A DNA stretch of 64,000 bases from positions 551,317-615,316 of the forward strand of contig CAJSYZ010000012.1 of NCBI GenBank assembly GCA_910574455.1, given 5' to 3'. Below, piece after piece: positions 35,346-48,067 of this stretch; position 1 is the first letter of the stretch, and each line of letters begins with the position of its first letter. The DNA comes from Trichaptum fuscoviolaceum. Its lineage: Eukaryota > Basidiomycota > Agaricomycetes > Hymenochaetales > Trichaptaceae. The position numbers and the translations under genes are program-made. The notes below the pieces were generated by a model that worked only from the letters and a program-made list of their open reading frames with translations, searched no databases and was not told the DNA's origin.

Positions 35346-36901
35346 CTAGCGGGCCTTCCAACTCTTCTTTAAGTATTTTCTCTCGAAAACACTTGTAAAA
35401 AGCCAGCGGCGACAACCCGGGTGCTCGTTGAAAGCCCTAAGCCATAGCATCCTGAAAGGATAAAAAGATGAGTTCTCCGCAGATTAGTATCATTTTTTGT
35501 ACGTACAAGTTTGTTATGACCAAAGCTATAATCCAATCTAACATGTTCCCAACAATCGGCGTCGAGTTCTGAACTGCATACGCCTTCCATATACCGAATC
35601 CCGTCAAGAGAAGGAATGACGAGATGCTATAAGGTGTGAGGCTCGCGAGAAGAATACGTTGACAAGTTCTATGACTGTCATCGTCATTCTTCCCTACCAA
35701 TCAAACCTGGTCACTTTCGAGATTATCGCCAACGGAGATCATCTACTTACCTAACATGTCGTTCGTCCGCCCACTTTCCTCATCTAGTGTTTTTGTGCTC
35801 TCGCCATCACCCACTTTCGTACTTTCGCCATCGCCGACTTTCGTGCGTTCGCCTTTACCCGTTTCCGTACTCTCGCCACCACCCGTTTTCAATCGTTCAC
35901 CATCGCCAAGTTTCATGCTATCGTCGCCAACCTCTTGATTATCTGCGCCCTCGGACTAAGAAACTCTTTAGTAACTTCTTCAACTGAAGCACTTGACTCA
36001 CTTACTTCGCTATGGAGTTTGGTCAGGATCAATTTGTATACCTTTTCAGCAAGCAATTTGACTTCTGGTTCAACTCCGTCGTCACTGTAAGAAAGGAGGG
36101 GCAAAATCTTTTCATATATGCCCTTTTGCAGGAAGAGGGATTTCGAATTAGGGAACCGATCTAATAGGAGTGTGATATATTCCAGAACTGAACACTGAGA
36201 TTTGCCACTTCTGGACCTAGAACAGAGAGATAATTGTTAATTACTATAGCCATAACAATAGAAACAACTTACTGCATTTCCTCTATTAGGTGAGCAGTAC
36301 AAACGTCAAGAAGTTGAAGACTTATATCATCGACAGCCTCCTCGTTCAATAAGAATATGAGCTTGTTGAATGCTGTCTCTGCCGTCATTCCCACCAAGAA
36401 CTGGATAATATGACGATGCTCGTATAGAGTTTTGATGTTGGGGATTGCAAATCCAGCGTCTGAGGATAATCGAACTTGTCGGACCTCATCTCGAATGTGG
36501 CAAATCCACTGGCTCGCGGCAGATTGTCTCAACAACGGCAACTGTTCCACCTGTCGATCAAGTAATGCCTCAACTTCGCGAAGTTCCCTTTCTACTTCAT
36601 CACTTTCACCATCCTCAGAGTGGCTTTCATCCTGGATTTCCTCGTCTTCTAGTGACGAATTGGTAGTCAGCTGCGCATATTGCAATGACCTTGGCGAGTC
36701 AAATATTATTCCCGATGATAGTATTGTGTTGCTTGGCTGGCTCGACGGTTCCGGTAGTTCATACGGAAACGAAAATGACCTTGGCGAATCATATAATATT
36801 CCCGATGGTAGTATTGTGTTGCTTTGCTGGCTCGACGAGGTAATTGCTGGTTCCGGTTCTGGTAGTAATTCAAATGCTCGCCTGAGGACCCTGCCACGCA
36901 T
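35346..36901 (-). CDS. LDWII membrane-protein family, member A
   Basis: First of four related genes in this window. Exons run about 36,901-36273, 36216-36006, 35955-35751, 35693-35507 and 35451-35346, all joins in phase. The N-terminal region is acidic and carries a duplicated block (SNTILPSGILYDSPRS and SNTILSSGIIFDSPRS). A helical region follows (LREVEALLDRQVEQLPLLRQ, ITLLLDRFPNSKSLFLQKGI, EKILPLLSYSDDGVEPEVK). The linker consists of charged tandem repeats (VGDGESTK type, five or more units of about 10 residues). Then come two membrane segments: ISSFLLLTGFGIWKAYAVQ and GNMLDWIIALVITNL. The tail ends WLFTSVFERKYLKKSWKAR. The shared C-terminal plan suggests a tail-anchored or hairpin membrane protein facing the cytosol. 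The start is uncertain: the frame is open above 36,901, and an upstream exon may exist. No known family recognised. Confidence 0.65.
35770..35935 (-). repeat. coding tandem repeat in member A (10-residue unit)
   Basis: A 30-base unit, degenerate TTTCGTACTTTCGCCATCGC on the plus strand, is repeated about five times. On the coding strand it gives a Gly-Asp-Gly-Glu-x-x-Lys-x unit. The unit length is a multiple of three, so copy number can change without breaking the frame. Confidence 0.75.
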
Positions 36902-37332
36902 GTCAAAATCATCTTCCAACCCAGTAGTTAGTACCGATCGCACAGAACTGCTGTCATCGGTGATATATAAAGTCCTGGGGTTATTGCCAATCCATCGTCA
37001 CCGTCTAATTCCTGGTCAACATGAGGATGATGGAGCCTCCTCTGTCTCGTAATCCAAATCAGGTACTTCTTTCTCGAGCGAAGGACGATGCTTCTTCCTG
37101 CGACGCAAATAATGATTCTTCAACATGTTATGAGCGTGGAATAGAGTAGTTTGGGGGTGGGAGAAACAAGGAGGGGTTGCAAAGGCGAGGTAAACGGAGG
37201 CGAAGGTGAGGACTTAATGAACAGCAAAGCTGTGCATATACCAAAATAGAACAGGTCGTGCATGGAAAGATAATCACCGCCCTACACGACATTTACAGTA
37301 TAGAAAGCAATGCATCCATATGCAAACATGAG
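36902..37332. other. upstream region of member A
   Basis: It may contain a first exon of member A: an open minus-strand stretch reads DQELDGDDGLAITPG near 36,980-37,020. No splice to the main exon is clear. Confidence 0.4.
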
Positions 37333-38060
37333 TTATGCAGATTGCTCGGTAGTTATTCCATTCGAGTACGACCTGCAGAAAGTCTGTTCTTGTAGTTCGC
37401 CCATCCCATACATAACGGCCGCGCTAAGAGACCAAAGTCGATCATTGCTGTATGATCTACGATAGGATTTCACATGGTTGATTACAGTGGCATCGGTCGA
37501 AGAGTATGCAATGCGAACAATCACGGAGACAAAGAGTAAGCTGATCGCACTGCAAAACAAAGTGTAGCAATGAATAAGCTAATCCAAAAATGGGATGGGA
37601 TGAACAGCACAATATACCTTGCGCGTTGCAGCATCAACCGTACAGCATTAACTCCTCCGATGCGTTCATTCACCATACCAGCACAGTGACGTGCTCAAAG
37701 AACTCCCCGAGGAACGCGGCCTACGGTCTTCAGACCTACGTTATCGCTCGCACAAACTTGATACGAAAAGACCGGCTTCAAGCGACCACATCCCTAGCAG
37801 CCAGCATGACAGTAGGATTTCACACGGTATGCTCTGAACCGTTCTTGTTTGAGGTAGACCGAAGGCGTCGTCAGTCTCGTTCGTACTTTGATGAGTGGCT
37901 GTAAGAGCGTGTGGATGAAAGGAGCGAGATCCACCGGTTGCAAATTGTAATCGACCTTGAGCAGAATGTGCTGCGATAAGATCATACGGACAAGCGGAGT
38001 ATGGTCGCCAGAGGCGTTCGAGATATCAGACTGGAGATTCGCAAGACCAGAGACGGACAT
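37333..38060 (-). CDS. possible small multi-exon membrane protein, unrecognised
   Basis: The start at 38,060 follows a promoter-like region with TATATGG and CT-rich sequence. It gives MSVSGLANLQSDISNASG and LAPFIHTLLQPLIK, ending at a GTACGA donor near 37,890. Further on, a protein-like last exon (37,554-37,333) reads SAISLLFVSVIVRIAYSS, a probable membrane segment, and ends TEQSA before TAA. The stretch between holds short possible exons (WSLEAGLFVSSLCER, RVNAVRLMLQRAR) with usable splice sites, but I could not join all of them with one consistent frame. It may be a decayed member of the fungal 7TM families. Confidence 0.3.
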
Positions 38061-38358
38061 CGTGAAGTGCTATATGAGGGCTTTCACCGTCCAGCTGCCA
38101 CTCCATATATCTTACTGAGAGAGAATCTGGTCAGAAGAGAGCACTATATCTAAATGCAAAAAAATTGGCGCACCACCAGCCCGAGAAATGAGCTCCTCAT
38201 CCGAGAGATCCGCACGCAAAGAAAGTATCCATAGATCACAGTCTCTGCGCTCTACAGCACTTCATCCAAACCAAATGATTCTCTATTCCTTCGATGCCAT
38301 TCGCTTCTTCGCTTCTTCTCCGATACCGGATTGCACAATCTGCAACTCCGCACGGTCA

Positions 38359-38713
38359 TTATATCCTCACGTCAGGCGACCCAACGCAAACCATCCTGCC
38401 TGTTACTGTCTGCCAGTCCAGCATGACAAGTTTGGGATTTGATATGTGATAAATAGCGATTGCAGAAGACGAACGCCCTATTAAGCAGAGAGAAATGGAT
38501 GTAAGCGTCTATTCCAAGTATACGGGTAAGGCAACGTACAATGCGCACATGAAATCCAGTCGGGGCAGGGAGCTCCTCTTCGACATCCATTGTGATGTCT
38601 GCACGAATAGGATCCCTAGAAGGAAGGTAAGGATGTCGGTTGCATTGAGAGAAGTTGTGATTCCGACTTCAAGGCGAGTCGCTTTGAAGTCAGACGTGCT
38701 TCAGCGGGAAGCC
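38359..38713 (-). CDS. gene fragment with a membrane segment, unrecognised
   Basis: An open minus-strand stretch (about 38,713-38,500) reads ATDILTFLLGILFVQTSQW, a membrane span followed by basic residues (SKRSSLPRLDFMCAL). A GTACGT donor and a TAG acceptor near 38,480-38,540 lead to a stretch ending VMLDWQTVTGRMVCVGSPD before TAA at 38,359, though in a shifted phase. No start was found. It looks like the C-terminal part of a fungal multi-pass protein, possibly a remnant. Confidence 0.28.
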
Positions 38714-39801
38714 TACGTGACGACGCGAGGGAAAGCTCGTCAAGGTCGACCTTCAGCTTTATGCTAACTATACATGACATAGATCTGGTCAGAAAGGCAA
38801 TTTATTCGATATCTGCAGATCAACGCACCGGTTATGCAAAATACTAGTATGTCCCCATTCACGACAAAAGATGTCGAACAAGCGGAGTGTACTTGCACCA
38901 ACAGCCACGCTCGCAAATTGCGCTATCCTTCTGTGCCCGGTATCTTCCACTTTCCTTTGAGCTTCAGCAACAGGTTTGAAACGAGGTTGAGGGCGGGAAG
39001 GAGAGGTGGAAAACGGTGGAATTCAACTCACTACACCACATTCGTCAACAAGCCACACCGCGGAGGGAAGTCAGGACCCAAAAGCGCATCCGACTTGCAC
39101 AAGTATACATAGTATCGAGTGCCGTTCGTAGTCGATATTTTGAAAAGTATTTGGCAGCACGAGAACTTGAAAGGGGGAAGATGGATGTCGTTCAAAAAGT
39201 CAACGATGCTGATGTAGTAAGCCATTTTTGGCACTTTTGGTACTCCGCTCAATCACTTCCGAGTCATACGCAACTTGAAAAATGCTTCTCTACTTACACT
39301 TAGCATCGCATCTCGTATCTCGCAGATATTGAATGAGCCTAAAAAGATACCCGATTTCATTCTTTCCCGGACGGCGTACGGAGTCTACAATCAGTATCAG
39401 AGAAACCCGGGTACCCGGGCATGATGCGAAGACAGAGTTAGGCATCGCTTCATCCTAACTAGTTAAAAATACCAATGTGGGGACGAGCTCATAGACAAAT
39501 ATGAGTGATAGGCTACTGATACTATAAAGTTACAAAATCCAAGACTCGCTGGCCGAGCTAACTACAAACTTTACATGTAAATATATATTTGAGCGAAATA
39601 CTAAATAGTACACAAGTGAACTTGTTTGAAACTGTCGCGGTGATTCATTCAAATCTACATTCGGTACAGCAATAGTTCGAAAGCAATACTGGTACATAGC
39701 ACTTTTAGGTGAGGAAATTCCAGCAAGCATACATGGATAGATATATCAGTCCCCATATCATATGCTGGCTGGCTCTGTTACTAATTTGGAGAAGTCACAC
39801 A
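38714..39801. other. intergenic, no gene accepted
   Basis: Open stretches around 38,834-39,300 on both strands have no supporting features. An AT-rich stretch is present at 39,480-39,760. Confidence 0.45.
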
Positions 39802-41028
39802 TCAGTTGACTATCATAACTATTGCTAGGATTAAATGGTTCATACCGTTTGACAGGTTGGTCAAAGGAATATTCTCAAGCTCCGGAGGACAGCTTTTCCA
39901 TTTCTTCATTGTCTGAGGAATTCCAATGAACATCCAAGCGCATGGTTTATACTTCTTAAGAGGCTTGATACAACCAAACCTGTATTTGCACTGCGTTAGC
40001 TCGTGAACACTCGGCTATAACTATGGTGACGTACACAGCAAAGAAAACAATGCTAATGATCCAGTCCAGTGTATTCGAAATTGGTTGCGAATGTGTCGCT
40101 GCATATGCCTTCCATACAAGGAACCCTAGTAAAAGTGGTACGGTAAAGAGGATGTACGGTGTGACGAGGTCCAGAAAGATGTGACCCAAAGTTCTTGACG
40201 ACCCGGAATCCTTCTTGAGTAGTGGTGGGTCGTTGCTCTCGACAATCTTGTTTGCCACTGAATGTGTGGCAATTCTTTCTGCTGTACCGTCAATCAACCG
40301 GCATATCTTATCCACAAACATCTTCAGCTGTGCGTTTTCCGGATGATCGGTGCCAACTTGAATGACGTCACGGAGTGGAGAAAGCCTATCTTTCACTCCC
40401 GTAGCAGAGAAACGTGCCCGAGCTTCAGCATGATGTTCCAACAGGTACATCAAGTACGCCAGCATTGGAAATTGGGTTTCATTCTCGTCAGTGCTGGTCT
40501 AAGTTGAGTATGCATGGTATGAGTTTGCAATAAGGAATGGCTCAACTATTCAATCCGCAAAAGATAATCTCCACGAACGTCCAGCAAACGTGTGTCTCTG
40601 CTACTACCCGCTCTTAAATGCCGGTCGATTTCCGTGATATCCTTGTTGGCTGTTATTTCGGAGAGTGTGTCAATCATGAACGAGGATTCTGCAACGAGGC
40701 GGGAGAGCTTGCGCATCCAGTCGCGGCCATCTTCAGGCGTAGAAGGTAAGGAAGTCGATTGAAGCCTAACGAGTTCATTGCGGTAAATGTAAATCAACCG
40801 TTCTATATGCCTGCCAATTAGCGGATTCAAGTGGAGAATTCGGCTATCCTGCTCAAGTATATATTTCTGCCAATCATCGAGCTTCTTCTGTTCAGTAAGT
40901 GGTAGGGAATATCGGACCGGGTCTAGTAATTGAACATTACGGGCCGATTCCGAGTCGGACTTTAGTCCACCTGCCCTACGTTGCAGGCCCGAACTGGTCT
41001 GATCATTGAGGTAAGTCCTCCAAATCAT
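39802..41028 (-). CDS. LDWII membrane-protein family, member B
   Basis: Four exons, about 41028-40579, 40498-40035 and 39979-39802, with the second join restoring LLDTSTDENETQF. The N-terminal half is helical (LDDWQKYILEQDSRILHLNP, RLIYIYRNELVRLQ). It continues YLMYLLEHHAEARARFSATG, then VDKICRLIDGTAERIATHS. The C-terminal module has IFLDLVTPYILFTVPLLLGF, LVWKAYAATHSQPISN and TLDWIISIVFFAV. The tail is FGCIKPLKKYKPCAWMF, aligned with the tails of members A, C and D. The phase-2 intron just after the second membrane segment is at the same place as in the other three. The linker is short and lacks the coding repeat of member A. The stop at 39,802 could instead lie in a further exon. Function unknown. 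Confidence 0.68.
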
Positions 41029-41750
41029 GACTTGTATTTACTAATTTCAGCCAGCGACTCACAATGCACTCAAAGCCACGTTTACAACAAAAGGAACACG
41101 GGCCATTCTGTTGTGGACAGTCACACTAGGTAATCTAGTAAGTTGGGAATTTACCCATGTCTCGTTTGTCACTCACCATAAGGCTGCGACGTGTACAATG
41201 GTCACAGCCTTTTATGCGTTTAGGCCATTCACCAGCTATCAAAGAGTCCACAGTTACCACTACGAAGCGAGGAGACATTGAGGATCAACAAAGAGGGAGA
41301 TGAGATTGAAAAAAGATGCAAAGAGGTGTTCTGTTTGAAAGAATGCAGGAGGTGACCACCTCGCCAACACGTGTAAGCGGTGTGCCGTACGTTTGTTGCC
41401 TTTTGTTAGATTGAACTTGAAAGCAATGCAACATTGTTCCCCAGCCCGCAAGCGGGAGAATCCGACAAACTAGTACACCACAGACGCCTACATCCGAAAA
41501 GCGAGTCACTGGTGAAGAGTAGGCAACCCAATGGGCCAAGTTTGCAATAGGAGTAGTCCTTTGGGAAAGGGATAACTTGACGTGACTGGAACAGCATGAT
41601 CTTCGACACAAAAATTCGTGGGGAGAGACCTTGAAGATAATGCTTTGATTTTTCCGGATTTAGGTGCTTGGTGATAACTCTTAGCATTTGCTCTGGATGT
41701 GAGCATGGGCAACATGTCTCAATGCGCAGCCTTTGACCATAGCTCTCACA

Positions 41751-42161
41751 TCATCGATGTCGCATCGCCTTCTGGCTGATGAGAGTGATATGTGTCTTCA
41801 CAGCCGTAGTCACAGCATTCAGTTCCGGACCGGTATTGGCGCTTATTGTTGAAAGAATTCGCTCATTGAAGTTGTATTGCATCTTGTTCCGCAACCCGTC
41901 AAACATGAGGTCGCCATAAATTGAGTGTAGCAGACATAGAACTACACCTGATTAATCATAATATACTAGCAATCCTGTGGAGATACGTATGAAGGCTGCG
42001 AAAGGAAGTGTACCTCAGGACCAAGGTCCATCAGTGCCTTTACAGAGGCATAAAGGGCACAATCAGGAATCGGAGAGTCCGCGAGGGGATGCTTCGGAAA
42101 ACACCGGTCTGGAGGAGTAGCTGAACGAGATAGCAAAGCAGTATTCCCGATTGCGGCAGTC
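41751..42161 (-). CDS. unrecognised gene, 3' exons only
   Basis: Two convincing exons. One runs from a CAG acceptor at 42,162 to about 42,014 and reads AIGNTALLSRSATPPDRCF and ALYASVKALMDLGPE before a GTACAC donor. The last exon starts near 41,950 and reads LLHSIYGDLMFDGLRNKMQY and AVTTAVKTHITLISQKAM, with TGA at 41,751. The two frames do not join with the most obvious donor/acceptor pair (they differ by one base of phase), so a small error, an unseen micro-exon or a mutation is possible. The 5' part of the gene, above 42,161, was not found. No domain recognised. Confidence 0.4.
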
Positions 42162-45100
42162 CTGTTCAACCGGAGTATGACTACAAGACAGTGCTCAAAG
42201 GATATCTAGCGAACGAAGATCTTAAATTAAACCTTGGAGGTAAAGCCGATGGTATTTATCAGATTGAAGAAGTTGAAGTGTTGTTCGTGCCGAGTGTACA
42301 GCAGGAGGCAGTGTTTGGGCTATAGTGTCAGTAGCACTGATTTAGCATGCATCAACCGTTGTGTCACGCAGTACTTACAGAAGGTTAAAAACACGTTCTA
42401 GTTCGCTTCTGCGTGTAAGATGTTTTCCAGCACTCGGACATTTCAATTTCAATCACAAATACACGCACTCACAGGCAATTTATGAGTCAGACGGGTGGAG
42501 CAATGGACAACGCGAAAAACGAATTCACCATGATGTCTCCGGGTCACCTCGGATAGCAGCTGCGACAGATGTCTGTACCTATGATAGAAATAATATGGCG
42601 AAGAACAACTAAAGTGTAGATCGAAGACATACCAGCCTAAATTGATTTCGATAAGTATAATCGACAATTTCAATCACTGAGAATTGCATGCAAACCCCGC
42701 CGCAACCTGTGAACTATGTGGCACACATTTCATCAGTCAACCAATACAATATACATATTTCTTGATTCGTGCTCACCCATTCTACAGTAGCAGCTCGTGT
42801 ACCGGCCAAGTTCGGACGCACTGTCGAGGATCGTAGTACCGGGTGCGTAGAAGCATCGCAGATCTCCGTACCGTCCTTCAAAAGAGCAGGGTTAGAGATC
42901 CCTGGAATTCTTCAGCCTTGAGAGAGCCGTCTTTGAACTTTTACCTAAAGATGTCGAGGCAATCGCATCGAAGGTTGGTTTTGCGTCAACGTCGAAGTCG
43001 GAAAGGCCGAACTCGCCAGACTATCATGACGCTAAGCATTTAAGCCATGGTGGATGTTTTGAAGGTGCTGGACGTCAGATATAGTCAAAATTTCGTCCCG
43101 AAGCTTCACACTCACCAACTAAAAAATTGGCATCAACTGTAAATAAAACACAACGGCCTTGGGTTGTCGCAACCACAAACCCACCTTCAAGTTGAAAAAG
43201 CCTAGTCACCCTTCTAAGTGTACGCTCGCATCTGAAAAGGACCGGTAACGAAGGCACACACGCCCAGTCATGCAGTGCAAGTTAGAGAGACGAAGGACGA
43301 AGATGGTCAGGAGTTCTGGGTCGGGAACGGTTCTGCAGGCTGAGTGCAGCCGAACTTGACAACATCACGTGCATTTGCCACGTCTAAATCGCGACAGCCT
43401 GACGTCAAAGCTGTCTCCTTCGAACTCCTCCTTCATCTTGAAAGAATGGATGCCTCATAGGCTCATTGTGACATCTCAGGTTTTTGGTTCATTCAGTTTA
43501 CGGAAGAGAGACTGTGGCCTTTCCTATCTCCCGAAGTCGCTTCGCCTGGTTGCACAATGCATCTTCCGGTCTCTCTGCGACATTTTGCGCTCCTAGCGTG
43601 AAGACTTCGACTGGCTAAAATTGCTGGACTACTTTTGATAGTTCCCTACCTTATCCTGCCATCATCATTTAGAACCAGCCGAATCCATTTTTGCATGCTC
43701 TTGGGAATCGAAAACTCTGCTGCGATTATACTGGGGGAAATGCCTAGCGTCACTTGGTTGAGTGTCAAGCGAGCTACGTTCTAGGATTAGATGATACAAC
43801 AGAGCTAAGGGAGAGAGGAGATGGAGGAGAGGATATGATTGATGGCATTGTAGTAAGCAACCTTTCTTGTGTATGCATTACTAGTCAATTTGACAACTTC
43901 ACTTATAAGTGCCCCCGTATTTTGAATCGCCTCGGCCTGTTACGGTGTTACCCCCTCACGCCAGATGTTGAGGTGTTGCATGAGGCAACGAAATGAAGCT
44001 TTGCGAGTGTTCTTGGGCCATCACAACTGGGGACAGTACGGCGATTATGAGTCGCACTCTCTTTCAGGGGTTACGTTTGCCCATGCTACAGTATCAGTAG
44101 TGAAGCGTTGCGGTATCTTGGAGATACTTCAGCAATAGAAGCAGGCAGAATGCTGGAGGTTGTCGAGCCACAGGTTTGCAATCTGTAAATGAAAGTTTAC
44201 TAAAACAGTTATGTGAACTACTCTTGACTTTCTCTTTTAAGATTCTCTGCGCAATCATGTCGGGTAATCAGTATATGGAATCTCCGCCGTTTCTTCGTCG
44301 TATCTCTCGCGTGCCTTTGTACTCAAACTGGCCGAGAAGTACATCATGATGGGACGTTAGATCACAAGGCGCTGCGGGATACATGCCAGTGTATGTGCCT
44401 CTTAGTTGTTAAGGTCAAGTATGAAACTAATTTCTTAACCGTGACTCAGTGCCGTTGCAAAGCGCTCACTTTCGCTTCGCGAGCTGGAATGAGGATCTGT
44501 CCTCGGGCTAATCTGCCGCGAATAAAGGCACCGAATGTTAGTTGAAGGATCGATCAGACGGTCACCCTGATGAGGTCCCGTCCTTTAACGTCGTTCTTTC
44601 CTGCAAGCCACAGGCGCACATTGTGAGCACAAATGGTCCTTTGCCGATGGATAATACCACTTGCTCGCTCTAAAAAGGATGCGAATGGCGCCCATGCGCT
44701 CGAGAGCGGTCGGATTTCATGGGAGCACTCATTCACTTTTGCGTTCTCAGAGGACCCTTAATCTGAAGCTTGCTTTTAGGAATCAGGCAAGAAGCTATGT
44801 GCGGCTTCTGGTCATACACTCGGAGCGCCAAGACGCTAGCCTCTCCTCTAACCGTCATTCTCGAGGCCGTTTATCCTGTTCACAAGGCATCGTTCATTGA
44901 TTGTCCGCTCTACATCTTCGCAACCGTGTTCGTAGTTGCATTGGTAACTCTTTCATATTTCAGTTCAGGTGCTTGGTTAAACTTCATGTTTAGATAGATA
45001 GAAACCAAATAAAATTGACTTCAAACAACATAAAGATATGCGTGACAGCAAATACAAAGCTAGCGTGAAAGTCCATCATAAAACAGGTAATGTACAAAAT

Positions 45101-45204
45101 TAGCGATAACATTGGTGGATATGTCCATGATATTCCTTCGGAGTCCAGCCGTAATATTATATAGAATGACGGTGACCGATATCCAGAAAAATATTAGTAA
45201 AAAA
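42162..45204. other. long gene-poor stretch
   Basis: Fragments with passable composition exist, but none forms a gene: minus strand 43,090-43,245 (RLFQLEGGFVVATTQGRC) and plus strand 44,790-44,995 with a hydrophobic run. No transposon protein motif was seen. Confidence 0.4.
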
Positions 45205-46853
45205 CTAGGGATCGGTGGCCCGACGTCGTTTTCTCCTCCTGTCGAAAACGCTGGTGAACATCCATCGACATCCTCGATGCGATTCCAGTCCTTTGATCCA
45301 GGACATTCTAGTTGAAGGCAAATATCTATCAGCCTACTAGATCAATGGGCAACAATGAATGGTTGACATACATGATGGTTATAACTATACCGATCACCCA
45401 ATCAAGAACATTTCCAACTATCGGGGCCGAATATTGGACTGCACACGCCTTCCAAGTCCCGAGACCAATTATCAGCAAAACGGATGTGATGTTGTACGGA
45501 GTGAAGCTGTCCAAGAATATATTACGAAGGGGTTTATGTGGGTGTTCGGATTTCGTCACTGTTGGACCAGTTTCTTCAGACTCTTTTACATCTCCAGACT
45601 CTTTTAAAGGGTTCAAGTTCTCGCCCTTTCTATATTCGATTGTGTCTGCATCCTTTCTAAGATCTTGCTTTCCCTCCGGCTCCTCTTGGTGATATTCTTC
45701 ATCATGGACATCTAGTTCGTCTTGATCTTCTTCCGCCTTCACCAGATAAGTGTAAACCGTGGCAGCTGCCTTCTTAACTTCTGGATCGGCTAGATCGTCG
45801 TTGTTGTAACCAATTAGCGGCAAGAGTCTCTTCTTTGCTCCTGCCTTGAGGAAAAGAGCGTGGGCTTCTGGAAAGCTCTCTAGCAAAGAGGAAATTTTCT
45901 TGAGGGCCTCATGCTGATCATTAGGTTCCCCGTTCCTGAGATTGGCAAACAATTAAACTTCAGTACGTTCATCACCGCACAAAACGGTGAAGTTCTCGAT
46001 CTACTCAACTGGGAAGATAACAAAAGGTAGGTGACACAAGCAATAAGCATGTGTTTATCCGATTCCTTAACAGCATGACACTTGGACTTGAGAAGCTCTT
46101 GAGCTGTGATATGAGCTTTTGCAGTGTCCATGTCTGGTGCCGATAGAAATTTCAAGACGCTTACGGACTCGACGACTTGCCGGTAGTGGTCGAATAGTAT
46201 TTCCTCCTGGTCTTCGCCAAACCGGTAGATATAGATGTCTTGACGACATAAACCTATCCAATGAACCACTTCATCCTTGATGATTGGGTCCAAGGATGTC
46301 AAGTAGTCGGTTTGCTCATCGAGAAATAATTCTGCTTCATTAATATCTGCTTCCGGCGATTGTGCGTCTATAAGGTCGTCCCACTCCGTAGGCCATTCCA
46401 ATGTAGAGTCATTTTCTGAATCGATGGGTTCCTGCTCTGATAAAGGGAGAGAATTAGTCAATATTTCATCATGCTATAAGGTCAAGACTGCGTACCTTTA
46501 TCATCCTCATTTATGGATAACTCTCCATTGACAGTGGTTTCGTATCCATCGTTTCTCACTTGCTGTTTCGTTTTCCTCTGACGTCGGAATTTATCAAACG
46601 ATGCTCTAATCCCGGACGATGCACTCTGAATAGTCTTGAAAGGCCTAGAGCCAAGTCTTGCCTTAATACCGGATGAAGCACTTTGAATACTGTTGTATGA
46701 CCTAGCGCCAGCGACGACAAATACTGAGGTGATCGGCGACCACCAAGGTGGCGGAGGCGGAGGCGGTCTCGGAACATGATAGTACTCGCGGTGGAAGTGA
46801 AAACCACCATGAGGGTCAAAATGATTGCGAGGCCGCCGATTGGGCACTCCCAT
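45205..46853 (-). CDS. LDWII membrane-protein family, member C
   Basis: Best preserved member: exons 46853-46496, 46436-46010, 45935-45372 and 45307-45205, all in phase. The N-terminus has a poly-proline stretch before WWSPITSVF and a duplicated IQSASSGIKA / IQSASSGIRA motif. The helical region (LDEQTDYLTSLDPIIKDEVV; KKISSLLESFPEAHALFLKA; LPLIGYNNDDLADPEVKKAA) aligns with member A. The linker is very acidic. The module IFLDSFTPYNITSVLLIIGL, GTWKACAVQYSAPIVGN and VLDWVIGIVITIM is followed by a tail with ESHRGCRWMFTSVFDRRRKR. Length is about 480 residues. No signal peptide is evident, so the two membrane segments near the C-terminus are the likely anchor. A basic FTSVFxR tail directly after the membrane is shared by the family. 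Confidence 0.72.
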
Positions 46854-48067
46854 GCTGTATCACCCTTGGATATCTGCTTGTAACAGAAAAAAGACACGAG
46901 ATGGCGGATGGATAAGACTCGTAAACCATTCAGAAGTCGGACTCGAGGAGCAAGTCCGCAGCTTGAGACTCAAGGCCAAGAGTGCGCGGAGTGGCAGCCT
47001 GGCCGCTGGCACATCAGGGAAACTTGTTTTCGCTGAAAGTGGATGACTTCCCGTATTTAGGACGACATTTTCATCCTAAAACTTGAAGGAACGGAGCCAA
47101 ACCTTCGGTCTAGTCCGGGCATCCTAAATTTCTAGGATCTGGCAGAGGGGGGCTGACCCTCGCTTACCTTATCAGGTAAGATATCAAATATGCACCCTGG
47201 TACCTTACCTTTAAAGGTAAGTAATACCGCGGGAATCGGCCGGCAGAACTTCGTAGAATTTCTACTCAAGGCTCTCGGACGAGGTGGCTTACGGTTTAGA
47301 AAACCCTGATAAATGCTTGCCGAGCGGGGTCTTAGGGGTTTAAGACGACCCTCCTTACGGGAAGTCATCCAGTTACTTCAAGTTACGTCACTTACTTGTC
47401 CTGACTCCTAAGTGAATGAGAGTGTAAAATTTCACTGATTCATGCATGTCCTCCGATAAGCTGACCGAATCAGCACTTTGCATCAGGTATTCAGGCATCT
47501 CAGGCATTCAGTTAATATAAGTGAGATAATAATGTTATAAGTACAAAATAGATGCAATAGTAAGTAAACAAAGATGTATTGCTCAGTCCGACGGGATGTC
47601 GTAGATTATCGGACCAGAATATGCTTAGAGTACAAAGAGTACAAGGATACAATTGAGGGCGGTAACAGTTGATCTCACTCGCACAAATATCCAGTATCGT
47701 AACATCCACTCGTTTGCATAGAATGTGGCCTGACCGATTACACGCCGTGCTTAGGCATATCATCATAATAAATCAAAGGCTACAACTAATCATGAGGGTT
47801 ACGCAACTTCAAACTATGATCAGGTGGGATGGATCTATACATCGCCAGACGAATGTCGTACCTCGGACATAACATAGTTCATGAATCACTCATCAAACGT
47901 TAAGCGATCAAGAGCTCGACCACGGGGCAGGACTTCTGCGACCAGGAGTCCTGTTGCGTGTCGAGAGGCGACAAATAATCATTGCTGCATAGCTATCCAG
48001 ATATCTAAGACATGGACAAGGCATAGCAAAGCATAACGAAGCTTGGGGAAGCAGTTTTGATAGACGA
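46854..48067. other. intergenic
   Basis: Nothing coding is accepted. Two short palindromes, CTTACCTTATCAGGTAAG (about 47,163) and CCTTACCTTTAAAGGTAAG (about 47,202), lie close together and may be remnants of a small inverted-repeat element. Confidence 0.45.

Noticed and set aside
39930..39985. Member B ending in VWLYQAS after the second membrane span
   Set aside because: A downstream acceptor (GCAAATACAG) gives a tail FGCIKPLKKYKPCAW that aligns with the other family members, so the earlier stop is not the true end.
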